From an uncultured Clostridia bacterium (lineage in GTDB: Bacteria > Bacillota > Clostridia > TANB77 > CAG-508): 22,789 nucleotides of DNA. Of this stretch, positions 13,108-21,875 are shown one piece after another (within the stretch, counting starts at the first letter, position 1; every line of letters starts with the position of its first letter). A program made the position numbers and the translations under genes. The stretch is taken from NCBI GenBank assembly GCA_934177485.1, contig CAKPPF010000012.1, positions 1 through 22,789 of the forward strand, written 5' to 3'. The notes under the pieces were generated by a model that was not told the origin of the DNA, did not search any database, and saw nothing but the letters and a program-made list of their open reading frames with translations.

Positions 13108-15756
13108 ATGAAAAAGAAGACAACTAAAAAAGATGATATAAAAAAAGAAAATAAAACAAAAAAACAAAGCAAGAAAAAAATGAAAATTTGGAAAAAAATT
13201 CTTATAGCATTATTTGTTTTATTTATAATAGGAGTTGGAGTTTTTGCAGGACTTATAATAGGAATAAGTGGAAAATATGCAATTACAAAAGAAGACTTAA
13301 TTATTGATTATTCAAATAGTACAGTAGTTAACTCTGACGAAAATGTTTTAGCTGTTTTAAGTGGAAAAGAAAATAGAAAAATATTAAGTAAAAGCGAAAT
13401 GGGTGAATATTTACCAAAGGCTTTTGTGGCAATTGAAGATAAAAGATTTGATGACCATAAGGGTGTGGATTTAAAAAGATCAAGTTTAGCTGTTGTATCT
13501 TTTATACTTCACAGAGGAGAATCTGCAAGTGGTGGTGGAAGTACACTAACACAGCAATTAGTAAAAAATATAACAAACGAAAAAGATGACTCAGGACTAA
13601 AAGGTGCAATAAGAAAAATTAAAGAAATGGTAAGAGCAACTCAAGTTGAAAAAATATTATCTAAAGATCAAATATTAGAGCTATATATGAATATTATTTA
13701 CTTAGGTGGAAATGTAAATGGGGTTGGAATGGCAGCTGAGTACTACTTTAGTAAAACACCAACAGAATTAAGTTTGGCAGAAAGTGCATTTATTGCAGGA
13801 GTTACTCACTCACCTAATGGATATAATCCTTTTGTTGAAAAACCTAAAACTGAAAAAATAACCAAAAGAACCAAAACAGTTCTTTATCAGATGAAAGTAC
13901 AAGGAAAAATAAGTCAAGAACAATATGACGAAGCAGTGGCTGAGGTTGAAAAAGGATTAAACTTCAAAAAAGGAACAATTATAGATAAAGCATCTTATTC
14001 ATCACATACAGAAGCATTAATTAAACAAGTTATAAATCAACTTATTACTGAAAAAGGTATGGATGCAGATTATGCAGAAACATATTTATATAGTAGCGGT
14101 TTGAAAATCTATTCAACAGAAGATAAAGATATTCAAGAAATAATGGAAGACGAATATTCTAAATCAAAATATCAAGTCGAAACAACAGTTGAAAAAGTTA
14201 TTGATGGAGAAAAGAAAAAAGTAAAAGAAGCAGCACAATCAGCAATGGTTGTTATAGACCAATCAAATGGATATGTTGTAGGAGCAGTTGGAGTATTAGG
14301 AGAAAAAGAAGCAGGTAAGTTAAATAGAGTTAACCAAGCAAGACGTCAACCAGGTTCTTCTATAAAACCAATTGCTGTATATGGACCTGCATTACAAGAA
14401 GGAAAAATAACTGCAGCATCAGTATATGATGATGTTCCATTAAAATTTGGAAGTTGGACACCTAAAAATTCATACTCTGGATTTAAAGGACTATCAAACA
14501 TGAGGCAGGCAGTAAGAATTTCTCAAAACACAATTGCTATACAAGTATTAAAGGATTTAGAACCATCAAAATCTATTGAATATTTAAAGAAACTAGGAGT
14601 AACTTCAATAGATGAGGATAAAGATAACAGTTTACCACTAGCTCTAGGAGGAATAAACCATGGAATTTCACCTTTAGAAATGGCTGGTGCATATGCAGCT
14701 ATTGCAAATGATGGAGAGTACATAACACCAACATTCTATACAAAAGTAGTAGATAATAAAGGAGAAACAATACTAAAAGCTGATCAACCTAAAACAAGAG
14801 TATTCTCAGAACAAAACGCATTTTTACTAAAACAGTTGTTAATGGAACCTACCCAATCTGGCGGAACAGCAACAATTTGTAAAATAAACAAAATGGATAC
14901 AGCTGCTAAAACTGGTACAACTAACTCTAAAAAGGATAAATGGCTTTGTGGATTCACTCCATATTACACAGCAGCAACATGGTATGGATACGATACACCA
15001 ACAGCAATACCTAATGGAGCAACATCAAATGCAAATAAAATATGGAAAAATGTTATGGCAGAAATACATAAAGATTTAAGTGGAGAAAGCTTTAAAAAAC
15101 CAGAAGATATTGTGACAGCAAATGTTTGCAAAGATTCAGGACTACTTGTTACAGAGGCTTGCAAAAATGATCCAAGAGGAAATAGAACATATACAGAATA
15201 TTTTGCAAAAGGAACAGTACCTACAAAATCATGTACTTGCCATGTAGAAGCAGAAATTTGTACTAAAACAGACAAAGTAGCTGGACCAAATTGTACATCA
15301 AAAGAAAAGAAAATATTTATAACAAGAGACACAGACAATGAAAACTGGAAAAAAGCAGCAGATGCAAAATATATGTTACCAACTGAAACATGTACTAATT
15401 GTTTAGCAGATACAAAAGGACCAGTAATAACTCTTAATGGAGCTAATACAATTACATTAAAGGTTGGAGAAAAGTATACAGAGCAGGGAGCTAAAGCAAG
15501 TGATGACATTGACGGAGACGTAACATCAAAAATAATTATATCTGGAACTGTAGATACAAAAAAGGCAGGAACATACACAATTACATATACAGTTTCAGAC
15601 AGTGCTGGAAATGTTACAAAACTAACAAGAACAGTTAAAGTTGAGGAAAAAACAACACCAACACCAGAACCAACTCCAACTCCAACACCAACGCCGGAAC
15701 CAACTCCAACACCAGAACCTGCACCATCTCAAAACACAACCAATACAACAAATTAA
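13108..15756 (+). CDS. Class A (bifunctional) penicillin-binding protein with Cys-rich and DUF5011-like C-terminal extension
   Basis: This enzyme polymerises and cross-links peptidoglycan. The start is at ATG 13108, where AGAGGAAGG (13091-13099) is well placed; the in-frame ATG at 13084 has none. It has 882 residues: a Lys-rich cytoplasmic tail, a membrane anchor (about 28-55), a GT51 glycosyltransferase with catalytic Glu110 in EDKRFDDHKG and GGGSTLTQQ, and a transpeptidase with S417-SIK, S472-QN and K601-TG. After about 670 comes a segment with eight cysteines (KSCTCH, ETCTNC and others). Then follow one Ig-like DUF5011 domain (about 771-847, ITLNGANTITLKVGEKY through GTYTITYTVSDSAGN) and a Pro/Thr tail (TPTPEP repeats). 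It is first in a tight five-gene run. PBP1A/PonA is the likely ortholog, but the tail is an elaboration. Confidence 0.95.
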   Translation: MKKKTTKKDDIKKENKTKKQSKKKMKIWKKILIALFVLFIIGVGVFAGLIIGISGKYAITKEDLIIDYSNSTVVNSDENVLAVLSGKENRKILSKSEMGEYLPKAFVAIEDKRFDDHKGVDLKRSSLAVVSFILHRGESASGGGSTLTQQLVKNITNEKDDSGLKGAIRKIKEMVRATQVEKILSKDQILELYMNIIYLGGNVNGVGMAAEYYFSKTPTELSLAESAFIAGVTHSPNGYNPFVEKPKTEKITKRTKTVLYQMKVQGKISQEQYDEAVAEVEKGLNFKKGTIIDKASYSSHTEALIKQVINQLITEKGMDADYAETYLYSSGLKIYSTEDKDIQEIMEDEYSKSKYQVETTVEKVIDGEKKKVKEAAQSAMVVIDQSNGYVVGAVGVLGEKEAGKLNRVNQARRQPGSSIKPIAVYGPALQEGKITAASVYDDVPLKFGSWTPKNSYSGFKGLSNMRQAVRISQNTIAIQVLKDLEPSKSIEYLKKLGVTSIDEDKDNSLPLALGGINHGISPLEMAGAYAAIANDGEYITPTFYTKVVDNKGETILKADQPKTRVFSEQNAFLLKQLLMEPTQSGGTATICKINKMDTAAKTGTTNSKKDKWLCGFTPYYTAATWYGYDTPTAIPNGATSNANKIWKNVMAEIHKDLSGESFKKPEDIVTANVCKDSGLLVTEACKNDPRGNRTYTEYFAKGTVPTKSCTCHVEAEICTKTDKVAGPNCTSKEKKIFITRDTDNENWKKAADAKYMLPTETCTNCLADTKGPVITLNGANTITLKVGEKYTEQGAKASDDIDGDVTSKIIISGTVDTKKAGTYTITYTVSDSAGNVTKLTRTVKVEEKTTPTPEPTPTPTPTPEPTPTPEPAPSQNTTNTTN

Positions 15757-15776
15757 AAAGTAGGAGGAAAATAAAT

Positions 15777-17159
15777 ATGAGTTTAAAAATATATAATACA
15801 CTTACAAGAAAAAAAGAAGAGTTTATTTCTATAGATAAAAAAGAGGTAAGAATATATTCATGTGGACCAACAGTATATTATTTTGCTCATATTGGTAATT
15901 TGCGAGCATACCTATTTATGGATAATCTAAGAAGAGTACTAAAATATAATGGGTATAACATAAAACATGCAATGAATATAACTGATGTTGGACATTTAGT
16001 TTCAGATGCCGATGAAGGCGAAGACAAAATGCTTAAAGCATCTAAAAGAGAAAATAAGAGTCCATTTGAAATTGCAGACTTTTATATGAATGCATTCTTA
16101 AATGATATGAAGAAACTAAATATAGATATGCCAAACATTATTTGTAGAGCAACAGAACATATACAAGTTATGGAAGATTACTTAAAACAAATAATTGCCA
16201 ATGGCTACACTTATGAAACTAAAGATACAATATATTTTGACACATCTAAATTAGATAAATATGGAGTTTTGTCTAATAGAAATATTGAAGAACAAAAAGC
16301 AGGGGCAAGAGTTGAATTTGACAAAGAAAAGAAAAATCCAACAGACTTTGCTTTATGGATAAAAGCACCTAAAGAGCATTTAATGAAATGGGATACATTC
16401 TGGGGAGAATGCTACCCAGGATGGCATTTGGAGTGTAGCGCAATGTCAGAAAAATACTTAGGAGAAGTATTTGACATTCATACAGGAGGAATGGATCATA
16501 TACCGGTTCACCACGAAAATGAAATTGCACAGGCAAAGGGGTATTGTGGAAAAATTCCAGCACATTATTGGATGCATGTTGAATTTCTTCAGGTTAATGG
16601 TGGAAAAATGTCAAAAAGCTTAAACAATATTTATACTTTAAAAGACTTAGAGGAAAAAGGTTATTCACCTGATGTATATAGAATGTTTAATTTTTCATCA
16701 CATTATAAAAAACCAATAAACTTTACATTTGAAGCAATGGATGCTGCTAAAATAGCATTAAAAAGATTAAAAGAAGGATATAAAAGACATCTTGAAGGGA
16801 AAGATGCAGTAAGCAAGGAAGTAATAACTAAATTTGAAAAAGACTTTTTAGAAGCAATAAATGACGACTTAAATATGCCACAAGCTTTAAGTGTTGTTTG
16901 GGAAGTAGTAAAACAAGAAAAGAAATCTCCTGAATTTGCGCAATTACTTAAAAAATTTGATAAAGTTTTAGGATTGAATATAGACAAAGAAGAAGAATTT
17001 GAAATACCAGAAGAAATAATGCAAATTATTGAAGAAAGAAAACAAGCAAGAATAGAGAAAAATTGGAATAAATCTGATGAATTAAGAGATAAATTAATTT
17101 CTTTAGGGTATAATGTTAAAGATACATCAGATGGAATGAAAATAACGTTGAACAATTAA
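15777..17159 (+). CDS. cysS: Cysteinyl-tRNA synthetase
   Basis: This cytoplasmic class I synthetase charges tRNA-Cys. With 460 residues it has the normal length. The class I HIGH motif appears as HIGN (38-41) and KMSKS is at 277-281. The zinc site that selects cysteine is visible as Cys29 (YSCGPTVY), the Cys in WHLECSAMS, and His and Glu in HHENEIAQ. The TDVGHL and GGMDHIPVHHENE blocks are typical. The C-terminal helical anticodon-binding part ends with RDKLISLGYNVKDTSDG. GTAGGAGGAAA in a 20-bp gap after the PBP gene is the ribosome binding site, so it is co-transcribed. No T-box leader can fit in that gap, so any amino-acid control must act from upstream of the PBP gene or be absent. Confidence 0.97.
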   Translation: MSLKIYNTLTRKKEEFISIDKKEVRIYSCGPTVYYFAHIGNLRAYLFMDNLRRVLKYNGYNIKHAMNITDVGHLVSDADEGEDKMLKASKRENKSPFEIADFYMNAFLNDMKKLNIDMPNIICRATEHIQVMEDYLKQIIANGYTYETKDTIYFDTSKLDKYGVLSNRNIEEQKAGARVEFDKEKKNPTDFALWIKAPKEHLMKWDTFWGECYPGWHLECSAMSEKYLGEVFDIHTGGMDHIPVHHENEIAQAKGYCGKIPAHYWMHVEFLQVNGGKMSKSLNNIYTLKDLEEKGYSPDVYRMFNFSSHYKKPINFTFEAMDAAKIALKRLKEGYKRHLEGKDAVSKEVITKFEKDFLEAINDDLNMPQALSVVWEVVKQEKKSPEFAQLLKKFDKVLGLNIDKEEEFEIPEEIMQIIEERKQARIEKNWNKSDELRDKLISLGYNVKDTSDGMKITLNN

Positions 17160-17191
17160 TTATATTAAATTACATTTATAAGGAGCAAAAA

Positions 17192-18211
17192 ATGGCTGAA
17201 GAAAACAAAAGAATGAATTTTTTTAAAGAGTTCTTAAAAAGTATAAAAGATTTAGATAAATATGAAGATTTTGCTTTAGAATTACCTAAAAAAACTTTTA
17301 AATATTTTATTAAATTAATTGTATTGTTTAGTATAATTGTTTCCATTTTCTATACCATAAAAATTGGAAGCGTTATGCGAAATGCATATAATAACTTAAA
17401 AGAAAAAATTCCAGATTTTTCTTATGAAGATGGAATTATTACAACTCAAGAAGAACCTATATTAATTGAAGACTATAAAGATTCATTTGGTGAAATTATA
17501 ATTGACACAAGCATAGAAGAAAATGAAACAAATAAATATCAGGCAAATGGAAGTAGCATACAAATAATTTTCTTAAAAGATAAATGCATTATAAAAAATA
17601 ATTCTTTACAGCAAGTATATAGATATTTAGATTTAGCGGAAAGCTACAATATAGAAAAATTTACAAAACAAAGTGTAATAGAACATGTAGAACAAATTAA
17701 TACTATATATTTATACTTTTCTATATGTGTTACTATATTTATTTGTATTGCAATAACTTACTTTATTTCAATATTACTTGATACACTAATTTTATCTTTA
17801 TTGGCTTATCTAGTAGCAAGAATTTCAAGAATTAAGTTTAACTTTGGAACTTCATTTAATGTTGCAGTCCACTCAATTACATTATCAGTTGTTCTTAGAT
17901 TAATTTATATAATAGTAAATTTAATGACAGGATTTACTGTAAAGTATTTTGAATTAATGTACAGCACAATTTCATATATTTATGTTATTGTTGGAATATT
18001 AATGATAAAAACAGATTTTATAAACAGACAAATGGAACTTATAAAATTAGCACAAGAACAGAAAAAAGTAAAAGAAGAACTAGAAAAAGCAAAAGAAGAA
18101 AAGGATAAGAATCCAGATAAGGAAAAAGAGCCTAAAGATAAAGAAAAAAATAAAGATAAAGAAAAACCAGAAGGAGAAGTAAATCCTTCAACTATTCAGG
18201 AAAACAAATAA
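17192..18211 (+). CDS. DUF1189-family membrane protein
   Basis: The gene encodes 339 residues. The start MNFFKEFLKSIKDLDKYEDFA leads into a membrane segment at about 45-65. An external domain (about 66-165, with KIPDFSYEDGII and later SIQIIFLKDKCIIKN) follows, then four further membrane segments to about 275. The last 60 residues are a cytoplasmic coil rich in Lys, Glu, Asp and Pro. The F-x-x-F-x-x-S opening, the P-x-F-x-x-x-x-G strand and the four-helix end resemble DUF1189, whose function is unknown. It sits 32 bp after cysS and 15 bp before ftsH, with AAGGAG ribosome binding sites, so it is co-expressed with a membrane protease and could be a partner or substrate. That last point is inference. 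Confidence 0.7.
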   Translation: MAEENKRMNFFKEFLKSIKDLDKYEDFALELPKKTFKYFIKLIVLFSIIVSIFYTIKIGSVMRNAYNNLKEKIPDFSYEDGIITTQEEPILIEDYKDSFGEIIIDTSIEENETNKYQANGSSIQIIFLKDKCIIKNNSLQQVYRYLDLAESYNIEKFTKQSVIEHVEQINTIYLYFSICVTIFICIAITYFISILLDTLILSLLAYLVARISRIKFNFGTSFNVAVHSITLSVVLRLIYIIVNLMTGFTVKYFELMYSTISYIYVIVGILMIKTDFINRQMELIKLAQEQKKVKEELEKAKEEKDKNPDKEKEPKDKEKNKDKEKPEGEVNPSTIQENK

Positions 18212-18226
18212 AGGAGTAAATAATAA

Positions 18227-20029
18227 ATGGCAAAGAAAAAAGAAAAAGAACATAATAATAAAAAAGGCAATAATACTTATTATACATTAATTACAATATT
18301 AACATTCATAATAATTGGAGCACTTGCATTTACTTATTTTTATACTGAAAATAAAAATAAAGAAAAAGAAGTAGCATATACAGATGTTATAATGCAAATA
18401 GAAGAAGAAAAAATAGAAGAAATAGAGATGACTGCAGGAAGTACCACTGCTAAAATAAAATACAAGGATTCAGATGAGAAAAAGAATGTAAGCATACCTA
18501 ACACAGAAGCATTTATAAAATTAATACAAGAAAAGAAAATGGAAGGTAACAACATAAAGTTAACACAAAAACCAGTTAATGTAATGATAAAAATTTCCTC
18601 AACATTTATTCAATTTTTACCAACCTTATTGTTATTGGCAATGATTTTAATGATATTTAAAATGCAAGGATTTGGATCAGAAAAGAAAGTATACGATGGA
18701 AATGAAAATGATACAAAAGTTAGATTTAAAGATGTTGCAGGATTAGACGAAGAAAAAAATGAATTAGTTGAAATTGTAGATTTCCTAAAACATCCAAAAA
18801 GATTTTTAAATATGGGAGCAAAAGTTCCTAAAGGAATTTTACTTTGTGGAAAGCCAGGTACAGGTAAAACTTTAATTGCAAAAGCTGTAGCAGGAGAAGC
18901 AGGAGTACCATTTATTTCTATGAGTGGTTCTGAATTTATAGAAATGTTTGCTGGACTTGGAGCATCAAGAGTTAGAAAATTATTTGAAAAAGCTAAAAAG
19001 ATGGCACCTTGTATAATATTTATAGATGAGATAGACGCTATTGGTGCAAGAAGGACAAGTAATAGTGGTGCAGAAACAGAAAATAATCAAACTCTAAATC
19101 AACTTTTAGTTGAAATGGATGGATTTGAAACAGATGAGACTGTTATAGTACTTGCAGCAACTAATAGACCAGAAATGCTAGATACTGCACTTCTAAGACC
19201 TGGAAGATTTGATAGACAAATAACAATTGCAACACCGGACGTAAAAGGAAGAGAAGAAATATTAAAAATTCATAGTGCAAATAAAAAATTTGAAGATGGA
19301 CTAGATTTAAAAACAATTGCAGAAGACACTGCAGGATTTACTGGCGCAGAACTTGCTAATGTATTAAATGAGGCAGCAATTATAGCGACAGTAAAAAAAC
19401 ACAAAGCTATAACAACAGAGGATATTGACGAAGCAGTAAAAAAAGTAACAGTTGGAATTCAAAAAACAAGTAGAGTAATATCAGAAAAAGATAAGAAATT
19501 AACAGCATATCATGAAGCTGGACATGCTATAGTTAGTAAATTCTTAGACAGAGTTGAAGATGTAAAAGAAATATCAATTATTCCAAGAGGCTTTGCAGGT
19601 GGATATACATTATACAAAACAGATGAAGATAAATTCTATGTATCTAAAACACAAATGGAGCAAAAGTTAGTTGCTCTTCTTGGTGGTAGAGTAGCAGAAA
19701 AATTAGCAATAAATGATATATCAACTGGAGCAAGTAATGATATAGAAGTAGCAACTAAAATTGCAAGAGAGATGGTAACTGTATATGGAATGAGTGATGT
19801 TGTTGGACCTATATCATTAAAAACAGATAGTCCATATGAACTTCAATTATTTGGCGAAAACATAGAAGATACTGTTGGAAAAGAAATTAAAAAACTTATG
19901 GATGAGGCTTATAAAAAAGCAAGTATAATTCTTAGCGAAAATATGGATATATTACACAAGGTGGCACAAGAATTGTTAATAAAGGAAACAATAACAGAAG
20001 AAGAGTTTAATCAATTCTTTGAAAATTAA
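18227..20029 (+). CDS. ftsH: ATP-dependent zinc metalloprotease FtsH
   Basis: This membrane-bound AAA+ protease degrades misassembled membrane proteins and regulatory proteins. Its 600 residues are normal in length. Two membrane segments (about 19-38 and 126-144) flank an external domain. Walker A is GKPGTGKT (208-215), Walker B is IIFIDEIDA (about 262-270) and the second region of homology is LLRPGRFDRQI. The zinc site is H429-EAGH with the third ligand Asp in STGASNDIEVAT. The pore loop reads EMFAGLGASRVRKLF where the family usually has MFVGVGA, so the aromatic Phe and the Gly are kept but the flanking residues are changed. Its place between a DUF1189 gene and lysS is not the tilS-hpt-ftsH arrangement common in Firmicutes, so it may be a second FtsH. 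Confidence 0.96.
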   Translation: MAKKKEKEHNNKKGNNTYYTLITILTFIIIGALAFTYFYTENKNKEKEVAYTDVIMQIEEEKIEEIEMTAGSTTAKIKYKDSDEKKNVSIPNTEAFIKLIQEKKMEGNNIKLTQKPVNVMIKISSTFIQFLPTLLLLAMILMIFKMQGFGSEKKVYDGNENDTKVRFKDVAGLDEEKNELVEIVDFLKHPKRFLNMGAKVPKGILLCGKPGTGKTLIAKAVAGEAGVPFISMSGSEFIEMFAGLGASRVRKLFEKAKKMAPCIIFIDEIDAIGARRTSNSGAETENNQTLNQLLVEMDGFETDETVIVLAATNRPEMLDTALLRPGRFDRQITIATPDVKGREEILKIHSANKKFEDGLDLKTIAEDTAGFTGAELANVLNEAAIIATVKKHKAITTEDIDEAVKKVTVGIQKTSRVISEKDKKLTAYHEAGHAIVSKFLDRVEDVKEISIIPRGFAGGYTLYKTDEDKFYVSKTQMEQKLVALLGGRVAEKLAINDISTGASNDIEVATKIAREMVTVYGMSDVVGPISLKTDSPYELQLFGENIEDTVGKEIKKLMDEAYKKASIILSENMDILHKVAQELLIKETITEEEFNQFFEN

Positions 20030-20053
20030 TTATATATAAGGGGGAAATATTAT

Positions 20054-21553
20054 ATGAATGAACAACAAAACAACAACCAAGAGCAAGAACAAGATTTAAA
20101 CAAGTTAATGCAAGTAAGAAAGGAAAAACTTGATGAATTACAAGCGCAGGGAAAAAATCCATTTGCTATAACAAAATATGACAGAACAGAAACTGCTGGA
20201 CAGATAAAAGCAAATTACCAAGAATTTGAAGGAAAAGATGTTTCTGTTGCAGGAAGAATTATTGCCAAAAGAATAATGGGAAAAGCATCTTTTTGTACAA
20301 TTCAAGACTCAAATGGAACAATACAAAGTTATGTTAGTATAAATGACTTAGGAGAAGAAAGCTACAAGGCATTTAAAACATTTGATATAGGAGATATTAT
20401 AGGTTTAAAAGGTTTTGTATTTAAAACAAGAACAGAAGAAATTTCTATTCATGCTAAAGAAGTAATTTTACTTACAAAGTCTTTAAGACCACTTCCAGAA
20501 AAATTCCATGGATTAAAAGATATGGACTTAAGATACAGACAAAGATATGTAGATTTAATTGTAAATCCAGAAGTAAAAGATACATTTATATTAAGAAGTA
20601 AAATAATAAGAGAAATAAGAAATTTTATGGTGGAAAAAGGATATATGGAAGTTGAAACACCAATGCTTACAACAGTTGCAACTGGAGATGCAGCTAGACC
20701 ATTTATAACACATCATAATACCTTAGATTTACAAATGTATTTAAGAATTGCACCAGAATTAAATTTAAAAAGATTAATAGTTGGAGGATTTGACAAAGTA
20801 TTTGAAATCGGTAAAAACTTCAGAAATGAAGGAATGGACATAAAGCATAATCCAGAATTTACAAATATGGAGTGGTATGCAGCATATGAAGATTATAACG
20901 ATATGATGAATATATCTGAAGAATTAATTTCAACAATAGCACAAAAAGTCTTAGGAACAACAAAAATTACATATGATGGAAACGAAATAGACTTATCACC
21001 TTCTTGGAAAAAAATAACAATGATAGATGCAATAAAAGAAGTAACAGGTGTAGACTTTAATAAAATTAATACAGATGAAGAAGCACAAGCAATAGCTAAA
21101 GAAAAAGGTGTTGAATTTGAAGATATTAAGAATACAAGAGGACACATTATAAATGAATTCTTTGAAACATTCGTTGAAGAAACATTAATTCAACCAACAT
21201 TTATAATGGATTACCCAGTAGAAGTATCACCACTTACAAAAAGAAGAAACGATGACCCAAGATTAGTTGAAAGATTTGAATTGTTTATAGGTGGAAGAGA
21301 ATATGGAAACGCATATTCAGAACTAAATGATCCAATAGATCAATATCAGAGATTTTTAAAACAAGTAGAAGCAAGAGAAAAAGGTGATGAAGAAGCAGGA
21401 GAAATGGATGAGGACTTTGTAACTGCACTTGAAATTGGTCTTCCTCCAACAGGCGGAATGGGAATAGGACTAGATAGACTAATAATGCTATTAACAGGAA
21501 GTGCATCAATAAGAGACGTATTATTCTTCCCAACAATGAAACCTTTAAACTAG
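20054..21553 (+). CDS. lysS: Lysyl-tRNA synthetase, class II
   Basis: This enzyme charges tRNA-Lys. Its 499 residues are the typical length. An N-terminal helix leads to the anticodon-binding OB fold (VSVAGRIIAKRIMGKASFC, about 58-77). The class II catalytic core follows, with motif 1 around residues 175-210 (IREIRNFMVEKGYMEVETP), motif 2 FRNEGMDIKHNPEFTNMEWY and motif 3 GGMGIGLDRLIMLLTG near the end, followed by IRDVLFFPTMK. The aspartyl/asparaginyl enzymes share the fold, but the NPEFTNMEWYAAYEDY block and GGREYGNAYSELNDP are lysyl-specific. GGGGGAAA in a 24-bp gap after ftsH is the ribosome binding site. It is the last gene of the run; the terminator lies about 115 bp downstream. Confidence 0.97.
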   Translation: MNEQQNNNQEQEQDLNKLMQVRKEKLDELQAQGKNPFAITKYDRTETAGQIKANYQEFEGKDVSVAGRIIAKRIMGKASFCTIQDSNGTIQSYVSINDLGEESYKAFKTFDIGDIIGLKGFVFKTRTEEISIHAKEVILLTKSLRPLPEKFHGLKDMDLRYRQRYVDLIVNPEVKDTFILRSKIIREIRNFMVEKGYMEVETPMLTTVATGDAARPFITHHNTLDLQMYLRIAPELNLKRLIVGGFDKVFEIGKNFRNEGMDIKHNPEFTNMEWYAAYEDYNDMMNISEELISTIAQKVLGTTKITYDGNEIDLSPSWKKITMIDAIKEVTGVDFNKINTDEEAQAIAKEKGVEFEDIKNTRGHIINEFFETFVEETLIQPTFIMDYPVEVSPLTKRRNDDPRLVERFELFIGGREYGNAYSELNDPIDQYQRFLKQVEAREKGDEEAGEMDEDFVTALEIGLPPTGGMGIGLDRLIMLLTGSASIRDVLFFPTMKPLN

Positions 21554-21668
21554 GGGAATTTTAATGATTCCGGAAAATAAATGATAGAGAAGTATATATG
21601 AAAGGTATAGATAGTAGTTATCTATATGAAGGATATATGTTATATAAAACAAACGAATTATAAAACAT
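21554..21668 (+). other. Intergenic stretch after lysS with one doubtful 21-codon ORF
   Basis: The only open frame is 21598-21663, reading MKGIDSSYLYEGYMLYKTNEL, with GAGAAG ahead of its ATG. A small palindrome (ATAGATA / TATCTAT) lies within it. There is no homology I recognise, and the stretch is more likely the untranslated tail of the lysS transcript. Confidence 0.3.
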
Positions 21669-21717
21669 AAAATATGAACCTAATGTGGGAAATACCACCA
21701 TATTAGGTTCATATTTT
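21669..21717. terminator. Strong terminator after lysS
   Basis: AAAATATGAACCTAAT (21669-21684) pairs perfectly with ATTAGGTTCATATTTT (21702-21717). Inside, GTGG (21685-21688) pairs with CCAC (21695-21698). The A-run and T-run at the two ends let it act on either strand. It closes the PBP-cysS-DUF1189-ftsH-lysS run. Confidence 0.85.
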
Positions 21718-21781
21718 ATATAGTAGGAAATAAAAAATTTCTTTGTATATAAAAAATATGTCGATTAATTTCATAAAAAGT

Positions 21782-21814
21782 AATTACCAAATTTTCATGG
21801 AAAAATTGGTAATT
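21782..21814. promoter_or_regulatory. Interrupted palindrome, probable operator (site 2)
   Basis: AATTACCAA (21782-21790) and TTGGTAATT (21806-21814) are perfect 9-nt arms. Inside, TTTT (21792-21795) and AAAA (21801-21804) continue the symmetry around CATGG. The right half is identical to site 1 over 16 nt (GAAAAATTGGTAATTA, 21800-21815 and 1597-1612). The left half shares TTACCAAA. The right arm ends 30 nt before the -10 of the next gene, against 28 nt at site 1. Confidence 0.65.
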
Positions 21815-21842
21815 ATTATAAAAAATATAACTATATGTGATA

Positions 21843-21848
21843 TATAAT
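21843..21848 (+). promoter_or_regulatory. -10 element of the InlB-repeat gene
   Basis: TATAAT lies at 21843-21848, but the expected -35 position (about 21820-21825) is only an A-run. A promoter with a good -10, no -35 and a palindrome centred near -57 fits activator-dependent transcription. AAAGGAGGAT at 21861-21870 is the ribosome binding site. Confidence 0.5.
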
Positions 21849-21875
21849 AAGCATAACTAAAAAGGAGGATTAAAA

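Noticed and set aside
14964..15578. 204-codon minus-strand ORF inside the PBP gene
   Set aside because: It is antisense to the conserved C-terminal PBP region, with no ribosome binding site; a shadow of the Ala/Thr-rich plus frame.
15655..15735. Possible tandem DNA repeat or CRISPR-like pattern
   Set aside because: It is the imperfect codon repeat for the Pro/Thr/Glu tail of the PBP; there are no spacers or regular unit length.
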